Both the position numbers and the translations under genes were made by a program. The notes below the pieces were generated by a model. It made no database searches and had not been told where the DNA came from. It saw only the letters and a list, made by a program, of their open reading frames with translations. A stretch of 64,000 nt of DNA from Hepsetus odoe (Eukaryota > Chordata > Actinopteri > Characiformes > Hepsetidae): NCBI GenBank assembly GCA_017165825.1, contig CM029367.1:25327607-25391606 (forward strand). Reading direction: 5' to 3'. This document shows, one piece after another, positions 35,480 through 48,200 of the stretch. The first letter of the stretch is position 1. Each line of letters opens with the position of its first letter.

Positions 35480-35730
35480 TGTTAGATTTTATGGCCTGGC
35501 CAGGCATCGTGGAATGTCCGCACCGTATATAAAGACTGTTTGTGAGGCCTGGACAGTGATGGAGCTGCGCATGTCCTGACACCCCCTGTGCCTGTTGTCC
35601 TTTGCCGTGCCTGTCTGGGATGACCAGAGCCATGCCAGGAACCTTTGACTCATTCTGCTGTTTACTCTCCAGGCATGAATGTTTCTGATATGAAGTTGCA
35701 ATAAAGACTGCTTTTGCTCCCACTATGTGC
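35480..35730 (+). mobile_element. Possible solo LTR
   Basis: Starts TGTTAGATTTTATGGCC, has a TATA-like GTATATAAAG near 35524 and CAATAAAGACTGC near 35700, a spacing fitting an LTR promoter and poly(A) signal. No matching second LTR, primer-binding site or clear target duplication was seen. Confidence 0.3.
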
Positions 35731-37101
35731 CATGAACCAGTTTTTCTGTTTTTCGTCGAGCTGATGAGAAGAAGAAGAATAAAAAATGGAACAATTTTCT
35801 GATTTAAATGAACATTATCCAAGAGCTTACAACTTGATTACTATGCCTCTGTGTTCAGCAGGGATGTGTGAGGCTGCTCCAAAGGCCATTTTGGCCTTGT
35901 TATTATGTCATGAAGTGTATGTTCTATAATGTCATTGGCTTCAAAATAACACCATTCTATATGCTTAGTATAATAAGAAACCACCAAAGAAACTCTGATG
36001 AGAAATTGGAATATTGCCACTATCTGAATTAAGCTTTTTATCTCCAAAATGAGTTTCTTTATCCAATCTTTGAAACCTTTTGAGTCCCATTGTCACCAAA
36101 TGTAAACATTTTGTAAAGTGTATCTAGTGTTTTAATTCATGTAAAAAAAATGAAAGATAACAAAGTTTGGTTTGACCAGGCATGCCGAGGTCACCAAACT
36201 GGTGCTGTGCACAGCTGAGAAATCAAATTCAAGGTTGCACATCATGGACACCTTTCAGAAATCTATTGAGAAAGAGGACAGATTCTCGAAGCTGGAGCTC
36301 CAAAGTACAGGTGGTGATGAATAGAAAAGAAAGCATGAGCTGAGATGGAGACAATACATGTCTCTTCATTTGCATAATAAGTTAGAAATAGAAGAAAGAT
36401 TAGAAGAGTCCATGTGACATAAGTGGACCTTGATTTGGACCACTCATCTGTGCACAGCACCCTGACAGGAATGATTGAGAGCTAGAGTGGGATACACTGG
36501 TCTTCTTTATATTTATTGGATAAAATGGGAGCCTTAAATGGGTTTAGGGGATAAAACTGCTCTAGAACTTTCGTCTTCAGTTGTGAGTTGTTAAATGTTT
36601 GAAATTACTAAAGGTCTCGATTGGATTTTGGACTAACACTCAATAAAAATGAATTGTTATAGATAAGTGCATACTGTTCTTTAAAGAGGTGACAGGGCTG
36701 CTTTCGCATCCAGCCTCTGAAGTGGTTAGTTATCATTTGCTGCCCTGACAGGGACTGTGGTGAACTAAAATAAGGCATGTTCAGATCCAAGCTGGCTGAA
36801 GAAAATGCAGCAGGCGCATACATTTCCTTTTACGCTGCAGTTGTTTAAACGGACTGCTGTGAGAATGGAGAAGCCTGAGCAGTTGGAGCGCGTCAGTGTG
36901 GGCCGTGGGTCAGCGTGTCTGCTGAAGATGTTTACCCTACCGAGGGGGTCTTCTCAATTAAAGTGGTCCGGCTGCGGCACTCTGGTGCTCCTCTAGAGCC
37001 ATGTTTGGAGCTGTGTGCTCTGATCCATTGCGGTCCTGCTCTATCTCTACCCCCTTTACCATTTGTTGACAAAGCAAAAGTCAAACTCTGTTATGTAACT
37101 T

Positions 37102-37143
37102 GCTCTCTCTCTCTTTCTCTCTCTCGCTCTCATTTGTCTCTCT
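37102..37143. repeat. (CT)n microsatellite
   Basis: Imperfect CT repeat of about 40 bases. Confidence 0.9.
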
Positions 37144-37569
37144 TCTCTGAGTACAGCAGACCTTGTGCAGGGCTTTTATGTACTAATACTGCACTCCCTT
37201 TTTCTTTAGAGTGAGGTAATCTCCTAGAGAGGGCATATCTTAAGTTTTTTTTCATGCCTCATTGATGTAGATGGGGATTGATGCCTCATTGATGTAGATG
37301 GTTGATGTAGATGAGGATGCTAAGGGGAAAGGCAAGCAGGGATGTGTACATTGCACCACAGGTATGTCCAAGAGGTGTCTGCATCAACATACGGCACTTT
37401 TAGTGCTTTTTGAAATGTTATCACAGACATAACTTCATTTTAAAAAAAATCTCATCTCAGGAAGTTCAGCTGGTTTGTGTAAATCTACATCAATATTTTA
37501 GCTTTAACTCTTTAATGATGCCGGTTAAGATATAACACCAGCCTCAATGAACCACATTCAGCAAAAACT

Positions 37570-37806
37570 GTCAGTCAGTCTCACTTGTCCTAATTAGGGT
37601 TGCAGGGGGGTGCTGGAGTCCATCCCAGCTCACACAGGGCAAAGGACAGGGACACACCCTGGACAGGTCGTTCTATCACAGGGAGGAGCGAGCTGACGGG
37701 GATGGCACCTTGCTCAAGGGTACCTCAGGGCAACCCACCGGTAAGGGGTCCGAACCCACAATCTTCCGATCCGAGGCCAACTCCCTAACCACTAGGCCAC
37801 CACTGC
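37570..37806 (-). repeat. Hybrid SINE, minus strand
   Basis: The second tail module is at the left (TGTCCTAATTAGGGTTGCAG, CATCCCAGCTCACACAGGG, CACCCTGGACAGGTCG), and the tRNA-type head is at the right (CTAACCACTAGGCCACCAC). Confidence 0.85.
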
Positions 37807-39044
37807 CTAGTATAAAAGCTAAAAAATGTAATTCTGGAAAGAATTTTAAAATAGAAAGCCAGGAGAGCAGGACGTGGAGCGGCTGTTATATGGAGAACTC
37901 TGTGAAGGTATTTAAAAACCATGAAACCCAGTCTAACAAACAGCTCGATTATACTGTTTATCATTGCAGTTAATGATTCATCAGGCTCTAAAAACTGTTG
38001 GAGCAGACTTTTGGACAGCTGTTTACAGTTACACCTGAACAAATTTTAGACCTTCAATATGATTCTGCATAATTATCTTTCTTAATCTTGGTGTTTAAAA
38101 CATCTTTCAGATTTTATACTCTGTCGTTTTCTTATTGGAAAATCTTTTATTCATCCTGCTGTTGACATCGCTGAGCTTCTATCTGTGGTATGCCCATCAT
38201 GCCCACTTGTTTCATACGTATGCCTGTTTGGAATGTGGCAGACTGCCTGGGAAAAGAAATCTTTCTAGCTGATACTAATAAGCAGGTGGCAAATATGACG
38301 AGCTTTCCCTGGATATTCTTGATCGGGTGTCTGTGATCCCACCAAGAGCGCTCAAGCTGGTGTTGACCACTAGAATAACACAATAATGCTATGGTCAGCT
38401 CCCAGTCTGCCCTGTGTTACATTCCCAAGCCTCCAAATGCTCCTGAGCTGTCTACACAATGAACATTCAGATCCAGAGAAGGGAAAAGAGATTTGCTGCC
38501 TCTCACATGAGAAGCTGGTTTGAGGAGTTGGATGTTGGTATTTGGTCTACAGATGTTGAGTAGGTGCCACATTCCCAGGTGGGAAGTGGTGACAGGTCTG
38601 TCTTGGTAGTCGTGATCTGGAAGCAATCGAGACATGGTCAAAGTTGAATTCTTGGAAGGGAAAAGGACAGTATATGCAGCCTCCCATCCAAGACCTAGCA
38701 AGTTCACTAAACGTAGTTAGAGGGAGCAGGCTAAGCAGTCAGGTAGCCTTTAACTGATTGTGAATATGACAACAGTGACCAAATCTGAAAAATATTGAAT
38801 CATTTTGTCTTAGACAGCATGAGCACTGACACACAGTGTACCGTACATGCCTATTCATGGGGTTTCCTCTTTAAAATGTTATGGTAAAAATAAATTTCAG
38901 CAAGTCTCTCTGTCTAATTCGAATATGCACTTAAATCTGTTGCACATTCTTGGTCTCCTTCTCTAAATTACAAATGACTGTTGATAAGCTCACATTGAAC
39001 GTGACTAAGAATGATTTCCACTTTCAAAATGAGCACAAGGTTCG

Positions 39045-39330
39045 AGAATCTTTATTTGTTGCATACACAACTATACAAGTACAATCCCTGAGTCACTCTT
39101 GAGACTGTGCAAAGACAAGGTAGATAGTAGCGTTTTAATAACACGATAAAAAAGAAATAAAATAATGAAATGAGGATCAAAATAAAATAAAAATAGAAAA
39201 ATAGACAAAATAGAATCAATCTGTAGAGAGAAACTCTGCAGGAATATAATACAGTAATATACTTATAAATATGTTATTTAACCATCAGGAAAGTATATAC
39301 TTGTCTATATATATACCTGGTCACAGCGAC
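39045..39330. repeat. Retroposon-like 3' tail
   Basis: TCTTTATTTGTTGCATACAC, ACAAGTACAATCC and a long A-rich stretch with AATAAAA motifs resemble the 3' end of a fish LINE or SINE. Boundaries and class are uncertain. Confidence 0.35.
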
Positions 39331-40421
39331 CGCATGCTAACATGAGCCCTCGGAGGGATTTGTTGGTGATATTTATTATAAAAGCTATATATTTTAAGTG
39401 TCTGTCTTCTTATTGATATATTATTTAAATAATTGACAAGTCTGTGTAAATTTTGGGCCATACAAGTGATTAATCTTGCATTTTTTTCATCTTCATTGTA
39501 TTATGCATGCATTATGGCTTCATTTCCCTTTTAAAATAAAAGTTCTTAAATGGTCATCATTACTAGGTTGTAGATTCTCTCAGTTCCTTTTGGATGAAAA
39601 TAATAATGCATGGGGATTTTTTATGTGTGAAAATGGTGGGGTATGTCTTCACCACTTTTAAAAAGTTATCTGATTTGTCTTTACCACTTGATGAAGTGAA
39701 AACACAACTACAGCTTTAATAGGTTACTTACAGCTTTTACATGTTCGTTAAAACTTCAGTGACATTTTGCAGAAACGTTGCCATGTATCAGCTCTGGGAC
39801 CATGCTGAGGTGAAGCATGTATGCTTTGGTGACGATGCCGGACTATTAGGCTAGTGTAAACGGAGTTCCTCTGCATAGCTTGTCCTGATGCTAGATATAT
39901 TGGGTTCATTTGGTTGCTGAATGAGATTGCACTCCCTCTCAGTAGATTCTTCACCGGCACAGCCCACATACACAGTCACTCTCTTTTCAAATTCAAAATT
40001 CAACCAAAACTCAACGTATCCATGCACAGTTGGTATTTAAACAATCTATCATGTTCATCAAAATTAATGAAGAGGCACCTTAACCGTGATAACAGTCTCG
40101 TTAAGATGACCTTTAGCAGTATTTAATATTTGATAAAGTTAATAGTATTATTAGGCAATTAGTGTGTATCTTTTTGCAGAGTAAAATTCAGCCATACTTG
40201 TGCATCACCTGGAAGGATGCATAGTCAGTATCAGCACCTCTCTGCATGTCTGCTGGCTTTATGATTGTAAGTTACATTAAAGCCTTAGGCTGAAAGTGGA
40301 AGTTTTAGCATACCTGTATACCTGACTGAGGACTGAATAGCTGTGTCCAGCGTACACTATTGTCATTTCTATTTCATTCTATTTCTCATTTTTATTTCAC
40401 TTCTGCATTTCCTTTTCATAG

Positions 40422-40464
40422 GGCTCTCCAGCAGAGGGCACAGTGAGGTTTGATGCAGCCCCTG
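40422..40464 (+). CDS. sorbs1: SORBS1 exon: N-terminal segment (first exon found)
   Basis: Acceptor CTTTTCATAG, donor GTAAGT, 43 bases, phase 0 to 1. Codes GSPAEGTVRFDAAP, in phase with the next exon and resembling GSNGQDKATADP near the human N-terminus. The similarity is weak; splice sites and phase carry the call. Confidence 0.65.
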
Positions 40465-40940
40465 GTAAGTCTTTCATCCTTCCCTGCATTTCTGCCTGTG
40501 TAAAATCTAAAAGGGTTTTGAGTTCTGCATGCTCTTAGTTTACCAGGAAAATGTCTCTGGCCTCCTAAATAGAAATCCCACAGTAGCAGCAATATTGGAA
40601 TTTCTCAAATTCTCATGCATCATTGCAGTGGCAGTGCTGCAGTCACAAATGACATTTACATTTGCGGCATTCAGCAAACGCTCTTATCCAGAGCGACTTC
40701 ACGTCCTAATTAAAGGGACAGTCCCCCTGGAGCAAATCGGGGTTAAAGGTCTTACTGAGGGACGCAGTGGTGATAGTGCCAGAGCCACGTGATAAATTGG
40801 GGCCTTTTTAGTTGTCAAAAGATCACCAGAAGATAATTGATTTGAAAAATTGTTAAATGTTCTGAAGAACCCTTAACAGTTCTTTATTGCTGCCTGTTGC
40901 TTTTCTTCTAGGATTTATTGAAACATAAATGCTGTGAAGT

Positions 40941-40972
<32 letters not shown>

Positions 40973-43856
40973 AGTGCTAACCTGATGTGATTCACTGTGT
41001 GTATTATGGTCAGTAAATACAGTGCGCCGATAACCACTGCACTGTTAAACATCCATGAATTGATTTCTTGCTGTAGGAAGGCTCATGATTTAACAAACAG
41101 ACACAGGCTTGCTCTGTGCTCCCTGCTGGATTACAGTATTGTTCCTCTTGGCTGGAGCTTCTATTTCCTTCAACCCATCCATCTTTACTAGCTCGCCCTC
41201 ATGTCTTACCTCTGTTTCCTCTTGGGTGATTATTTGTGCTTTGTTGTACTTTGTAATAAAATGAGAAATGGCTTAGAATGGAAATAAAAACAGGGATGTA
41301 GCATTTATCTGAAGTCTTTCCTCACAACTAGGCCTGTCATTTATTCCATCATCGTGTTGTTGCAGTTAACCGAAAAGATGCTGTTAAGCTGACAGCAGTC
41401 ATTTTCTACAGCTGTTAGAATTCACAGGCATTTTCTGCTGCGACAAGCAGATTATAAATTGGGTGTGTTGGGTTTAGGCAAATAAGCGTAAATAAAAGAG
41501 AGCAATAAAGACATTTATCAAGGCGCAAGATTGGTCCTATGGAAACAAGGACAGTTGTAAATTTGAACTTGCATCAAACACTTATGCAGTGCCAGTAATG
41601 TTTATTTCATTGATTGCTTTGTAGGTTATTTAAGACACAGAGCATGTGTGTATTTGGCTAATATTTTCATTTTTACTTATCTCTAAACATTCATGCGAGT
41701 ATGTGTAAGCACAAAATACAGCATATCACTTTATGTGAGAATAACAAGTGTTCGCTATTTAAAAAAGGGTCAGGTCTATAAATATTTGGTGGCAGATCAT
41801 TTGCAGTCTGGAGCCCAGAGGCATCAACAAACACTGTTTTCTCCATCCTAGTGATGCTCAGTTGGAAGATAGGATTGACTCTGAGCAAATAACTAACTTG
41901 GACACACCTGATGTTTTTGCTACTCTCTGATGGTTATGATGTTTTCCGGTTTGCATCTCTTTTTAGCTCTTTGGATGTCATATCAAGACCATTTATTTGC
42001 TTACTCGTAGGTGAATGAAAAATGCAACTGCAAAGAAAAATGCTTTCAGCATTACACTGCCCACTGTCCACTTTTAGTGTCTTAATCCAGTGTGCTTCCA
42101 ACATTTTGAGATGATTAAATGCATTGTTAAGTAACATCTAATTAGTAGCACTAAATGCCTTAACCACATCACCTTTCCTCACACATGGTTTTATTGTACC
42201 TGGCAGTGCGTCCAGCCATTACGAGTCCACGCACTGTTTCTGCTGTGCGGGTCACTCCACTGAGGACCATGAAGAGCACCCCTGAGCTCATGCCCACTGG
42301 TGAGAGCATCCTGCCTTTCCCACACCCCACAAATATAGTGTCTCTGAAATTGTACTCTCTGAAACATGTTAAAGCCAGGCCTGTTTAGTTATTCTGTCTT
42401 GTTATCATTTGTCTTGCACTGTCGTGTTTCCTCCATGCCATGACCCTACTCACAGAGTTGGACCCCAGCCGTGTGTGTAAGGGGAAGGGTGCTGTAACCC
42501 TGAGAGCCACATTAGTCCATGTTGACGATGAAGATTGTATCACCCAGGAGTCAGGCAAAGACCCAGTCAAGAGTGAGTTAGAAATCATTTCCATGCACAT
42601 AGTAATTAGCCACATTTCTGAAAAGTACCTGAAAGAAAATTAAAATTTTATAGTGTGAAAGCATTGCATTTATTACATACTTCACAGCGAATGAAATATT
42701 TGTAGCATATGTTCTGTACTTAGCATATGTTGCTATGAGAAACAGCAAGAAAAAAAAACATGAGCATGAAGCTACCATACACAAGAAAACTGTAATTCTT
42801 GCACACTGCATCCAGTGTTTAGACCAATAGTATTTATTATTTACACACCTGGGCTTTTTATTTATAGAAACCTATCACAATGTAAATCCCGGTTCCGGAA
42901 TTGTTCATTCCTTTCTGCAGCACCCTCTTTTTAATCAGTGTGGCTTAATCTAGTTAACTGAGTAAGTGGGAAGCAGTACAGTTATCATTTAATCCTTAAT
43001 CATTGTATGACACTTAATATGCATACAGCTAAATATTTTCAAGTGTTTTGATATGGAGCACACGCAGCAATGTTTGATAGGCGGCTTGGTTGCTCAGCAG
43101 CGCAAATAACTTTCGATGAGCACTCATATTTTCTGGGATCTGTCAAAGAAAGCTTTTGTCTAGAACTCCCACATTGGGTGCTGGGACTGCATCATGGAGT
43201 TATTGGTGATCAGAGTGTTGAACTATGCTGGCGTGTTGCCAGAACATGGGGGAGATGCTTTAATTATTGTGCCAGAATAAAAAGGCCAGTGAAACAAACA
43301 CTTCTTACAGTGGAGTCAATGGTCTCCTTGTTCTGATGACAGAGTTCACAGATTGTGAGAGAATCGTTGTTCCCAGCCACGGGAAATTAGCATCTCTGAG
43401 ACCTTTTCAGGGAAGTGGTTTGTACTGGCAGACGGGACAGGCGATTCGTTTAATTGAGGATTAACAGCTCTGTTTTGGGGTCGTTTTGTGGCTAGCATTG
43501 AAAACATACAGGTTTACTGCCAAGTAGAGGCAGCAGTGTTTCATGTTGATGCTTTTTTAAGTTTAACGAGGTTCTGGAGAGATTTGTGGACACTTTTAGA
43601 CTCCAAGCTGTTTGGATTGGTTACAGGTGGGTGGCTTGAGGCGGTCAACGGAGATGCCTCAGAAACCAGTTTGGCAGAAGAAGAGGTAAACAGCATCAAA
43701 GCTGATTTAAATTCAAGACAGGTCAATAAGGCTCCAGCGAAGGTAAGTCAACCAAATCATTGTTCTTTTTAGACAAACTATTTCTGCACAGAAGTCACTT
43801 GATTATGGATATCAAACTTAGTCAAAAAAAAAAAAAAATATATATATAAATGTATA

Positions 43857-43899
<43 letters not shown>

Positions 43900-43944
43900 G
43901 AAATTTTACAACTGTATATGCATTTATTACATATAAATACATAC

Positions 43945-43989
<45 letters not shown>

Positions 43990-45165
43990 TGTGTGTGTAA
44001 TAAATGCAGAATATGTATATTTATGTATATGTAAATTGTGTGCATGTGGTTGTTTTATAACGTTATATTCAGGTTGAGTATCATCTAAGCTTGGATGATC
44101 CTGAGCTCTCCTACAGCTCAGGTCCTCCGAATGCTCTCACAACCTCAGTCAGTGTGTCCTCCTCATACCCACCTACCAGCAGCATAAACCCAACCATCGT
44201 CCTGCTGCAGCACAACAGAGGTGCAGTCTAATGATTCATTTAAAAACTTGTCAAATATTAGAAATTTGTTGACACAAGTTTACACAATTGTGATGCCTGA
44301 AATATGCATTTGCGTTCCATTTTCTGATTTGACTAATAACCGCAGAAACATTTGCTACAGTAACTGAGGATGCAGTGGGAAAGCTGTGTTATTACAGAAA
44401 TGCAAGAATTAATTAGTACATTTATGATTACAGACACGGCTGCAGAACAAAGCAGACAGTGCGATCAGAGCTCCCGGCTCAGACCCAGACCTGAAGACCA
44501 GTACGCCCCTTCAGCACCGATGGAGAGAATGAGAATGACCACATACTCTCTTTCCCCTACTCCACAGGAGAAGCCTAGAGTTCCTGTGCGGGTGAGAGAG
44601 GAGTTCTTATGCTAACACAAAAACAAAAAAATGGTATGGTTTATTAGGGCTTTCCATGTTATAGATATATTTCTGATGAATATTCTTGTTTGTTTAAATT
44701 ATCCTAGTTTACTGATACATTTCGGCTGAGCGGTTTCCCAAGCTCAGTTTTGGAGCCACGTGTCATATTTATATTTTTATATATTTATATGCACTATTAA
44801 GTAAAATGAAGATGCAAAGACCTTTTCTGTGGCTTTTTATCCACCAGTTCTGTTCTTAATTATTCATAACTGCATGTATCCAGTTGAAATTCTTATTTCA
44901 TTTTTGAAAATTTAAAACCTTTGAATTACATACATTTCTTAACTTTTAAAACATCCTTGTTATGTTTTGTGGAAATACATTCATGCATTTAGTGTCTAAT
45001 CCAGGAAGCTTTGATTCTGCCCCACTGTGGTGCCAGCTGTTTGTGAGCCCTCATTGCGTAATATTTTACAGAACACAGAGAAGTCCAAGGATTGGTACAA
45101 AAACATGTTCAAACAAATCCACAAAGTGCCAGGTAAACAGCTCTTCCCATGACCATAACTACACC

Positions 45166-45210
<45 letters not shown>

Positions 45211-48200
45211 ATTTTTTATACAGTGTATCATTGTGCATTGTCTACTGTTAAGTACTGTGACTTGTGCTGCATCTGTTTCTGTGTGTTTTCATGCTCTTCA
45301 GTGTGTGTTTAATCTATCATCCATCTTATTCAGAGCCTGTTGAGGAAAACCCATATCGTCCCACCTACATATTCCCTGAGAGCAATGACAGGCCACTGAA
45401 AACCAGAGGTACCAGTAGTTAAACCCAGCCTCAACCGCTTTCTCTCAACTGCTTACTCTCTTCCATCACATTCAGTGTGGTCGCTGCTTTCCAAGTCCAG
45501 CCAAAGTGCCACGTCCTCTGCTCTGCCTGACATTTTTTTTTTGGTTTTTCCAACTCAGTTAGTAAAACTGAATTAAAAAACATTTCCAGTATATATTTCC
45601 TGAATGTTCGATTGTCTTTTACTGAGCATCTACCTGTGGCTTAATCTAAAAGGCTATCCTACTGCCAGGGGATTGGTCTGTGAAATTTCAAATCCATTCT
45701 TATCAGCAAAATTAAACATTGCTTATTATATTACTTATTGTTTTCTCGCTTGACAGTATACAGTAGCAAAGGATTCCCCTCTCTTAGTAAAATATCCTGA
45801 AAAGGTCATTTATCTGTAATTTATACCGATCAACAGAAAAGAAAGAAACTGAAATATCAATAAAGGTTTATGGTGTTTTATTTGGCCTTATTATATCACC
45901 ATATAAAATAGCCGAAATGTCAAACATCCCAACAGTCTGTCACAGTGGCTTATAATTACTGAAGACTTCCAAGGAGACGGCACAGTATTTAAAAGTCATG
46001 CATTGATTATTACTTCCATTATTAGAGCTTTAATGCACTGAGCTTTAGACAGCACTGCTTTTAGAGGAGTACTCTGTTTAATTATTGAAACTCAGGACAG
46101 AATCTAATGGATTTAAAGTCACAGTTGCACTCTGAACAGAGTAAAGTAAGCAAACTGAATGTCTGTCTGAAATGATCTGAAGCAGTGGGACCTGAAGCTG
46201 GTCTGCCTTCTTCTGGTAAAGATTTATGAAGTGCAATTCATGTTACTGGTACTTCTTTTCCATGGCTTGTGAACCTTGTGTGGGGGAAAGTGCCTGAGCG
46301 TTTATTTTAACATTAAGTTAAAAAAAAAAAAAAAATGGTACAAACTGATCTCCGCCGATGCAAGTCCGCCATCTGCTGGACTGGATTTGAAATATAAGCA
46401 CTGGGTTCTGTAGTTGCTGATCTGCTGTTAATAGACTCTACATGTTATCTTTGCTGTTAACACCTGCTGTAAATTAGAAACACTGAATTCTGTATCTGAA
46501 TGAACTTCAGTGGCCACTCTTTTAGGCCTGCTCACAAAATAAGAGATACCTTTCCTGGTGTTCCTTTCCCTTAAACTCACCAATGAACCATGATTCTTAC
46601 TGATCACCTTTTCTTTTTCAGATGACAGACCTGAAAGAGAAGATGGTAAGTGTGTTATTTTGCCTGCGATGGTCACAGTTCATACTTAATGATTAATCGC
46701 TTTTATAGTGAAATTGCAATTGAAAGTTTCAAACATTTCCAACAATATTACATTATGCAGTATTGCCTTAACACGGGGGCAGTGGTGGCCTAGTGGTTGG
46801 GGAGTTGCCCCAGGTTGGAAGATTGTGAGTTCAAACCCCTTACCGGTGGGTTGCCCTGAGGTACCCATGAGCAAGGTGCCGTCCCCGTCAATTCACTCCT
46901 CCCTACGATGGGCTGGCGACCTGTCCCTGTCCTTCGCCCTGTTTGAGCTGGGATGGATTCCAGCAGCCCCCTGTGACCCTAATTAGGACAAGCGGCCCAG
47001 AAAATGACTGACTGACTGCCTCAACACATTTCTATTTCTGGAATTTAATTATAGAGGGAGCATAATAATGTAGAGCCCATGTTTACACTGTTTAAGGCTC
47101 GAGATATAAAAAAGGATGCCATTTAAAAGACAATGCTGATAAAAAAATTACATTCTAATATTTTCTTTAAATCAGCCCTTGCTTGATTAAAAAAAAATCA
47201 TTCCTTGCTGACGTCACTGTTACATTGTGACCAGTCATTTTTTGACATTTTTTGTTCGCATACTATAAAAAGCGTTTGTTTAAACCTGTTATTTTGTACC
47301 AAAGTACATTGGTTTGTATATATATTCAGGTTCCCAGGTAATACCGCTCCTTTGTGGATTGCGTCTTTTACTTGTTATGTGCCAAAATGTGTTTGTTGCA
47401 TCTGGTTCTCCAGGGCAAAGTGTTCCTCGTTCTAAAAGTGCAGTGGACGTGGGCCGTTCCCACTCAGGCCGAAGAGTATCTGTGCCAACCCGGACATCTT
47501 CCCTACGGCCAGAGAGGTTTGTCCACACAAAGCTTAAAAAAAACATGTAAAAAGTAAATCTAAGTAAAACCATGACTTTAAGAATTTGAAATATAGCAAG
47601 CGTGACAAAGCAGATAAAATCAGTGTATACTTTTCATTTTTATTTTCAATTGTCATCAAAGAAACGCAGGGTAATGTTACTTAATGCTACTGAGCTCTTT
47701 TCTCTGAGAAATCAGAGCAGTGAAGCCATAAGTCTCCATGAGGAAGATGCTCAACTAGAACTTGCCCTTGTGGTTGCCATGGCAACTCTCCTCCTCATGT
47801 AGGATTGGCTCTCTCCTCCGTGCCTCCCTGCAGGAACGAGTGGGAGCCCCCTGACAAGAAAGTAGACACCAGGAAGTATCGGGCTGAACCCAGGAGCATA
47901 TTCGACTACGAGCCGGGGAAGTCTTCTGTGCTGAGGGTGGAGAGACCGGTACGATGCTTCTGTGTTTGTACATGTCTTACGTGTGCTTGACCTGGTGGGG
48001 GAGTGTATGTGCATGCTGGGTGACACTGGGAGGGCCGTTTTCTTGCCTGCTTTGCTTACAAGGGCAGCGCACAGAGCCATTTCGCACAAGCTGATGCCAT
48101 ACTAGAGTCTTCAAGACCTTGTTTAATAGTGTCAGTTTAATGCTAGAGTCTTCAAGACCTTGTTTAATAGTGTCAGTTTAATACTACAGTCTTCAAGACC

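Larger units (their letters stand above)
29206..40421 (+). other. sorbs1: Presumed SORBS1 intron 1 region
   Basis: 11.2 kb with no recognised coding exon. It contains a GT tract (29409-29449), the MITE at 32286-32768, a possible LTR (35480-35730), a GC-richer open block (36800-37215), a hybrid SINE (37570-37806) and a retro-element-like tail (39045-39330). The rest (about 29450-32285, 32769-35479, 35731-36799, 37807-39044 and 39331-40421) is AT-rich and without assigned function. At least one short N-terminal coding exon of SORBS1 is expected here but could not be identified. Confidence 0.6.
40465..42206 (+). other. sorbs1: SORBS1 intron
   Basis: 1.7 kb with the SINE-like repeat (40646-40800) and a CT tract (40940-40972). 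Nothing else recognised. Confidence 0.75.

Noticed and set aside
35448..35822. 124-codon reverse open frame
   Set aside because: No homology. It overlaps the possible LTR and runs against its likely promoter and poly(A) signals.
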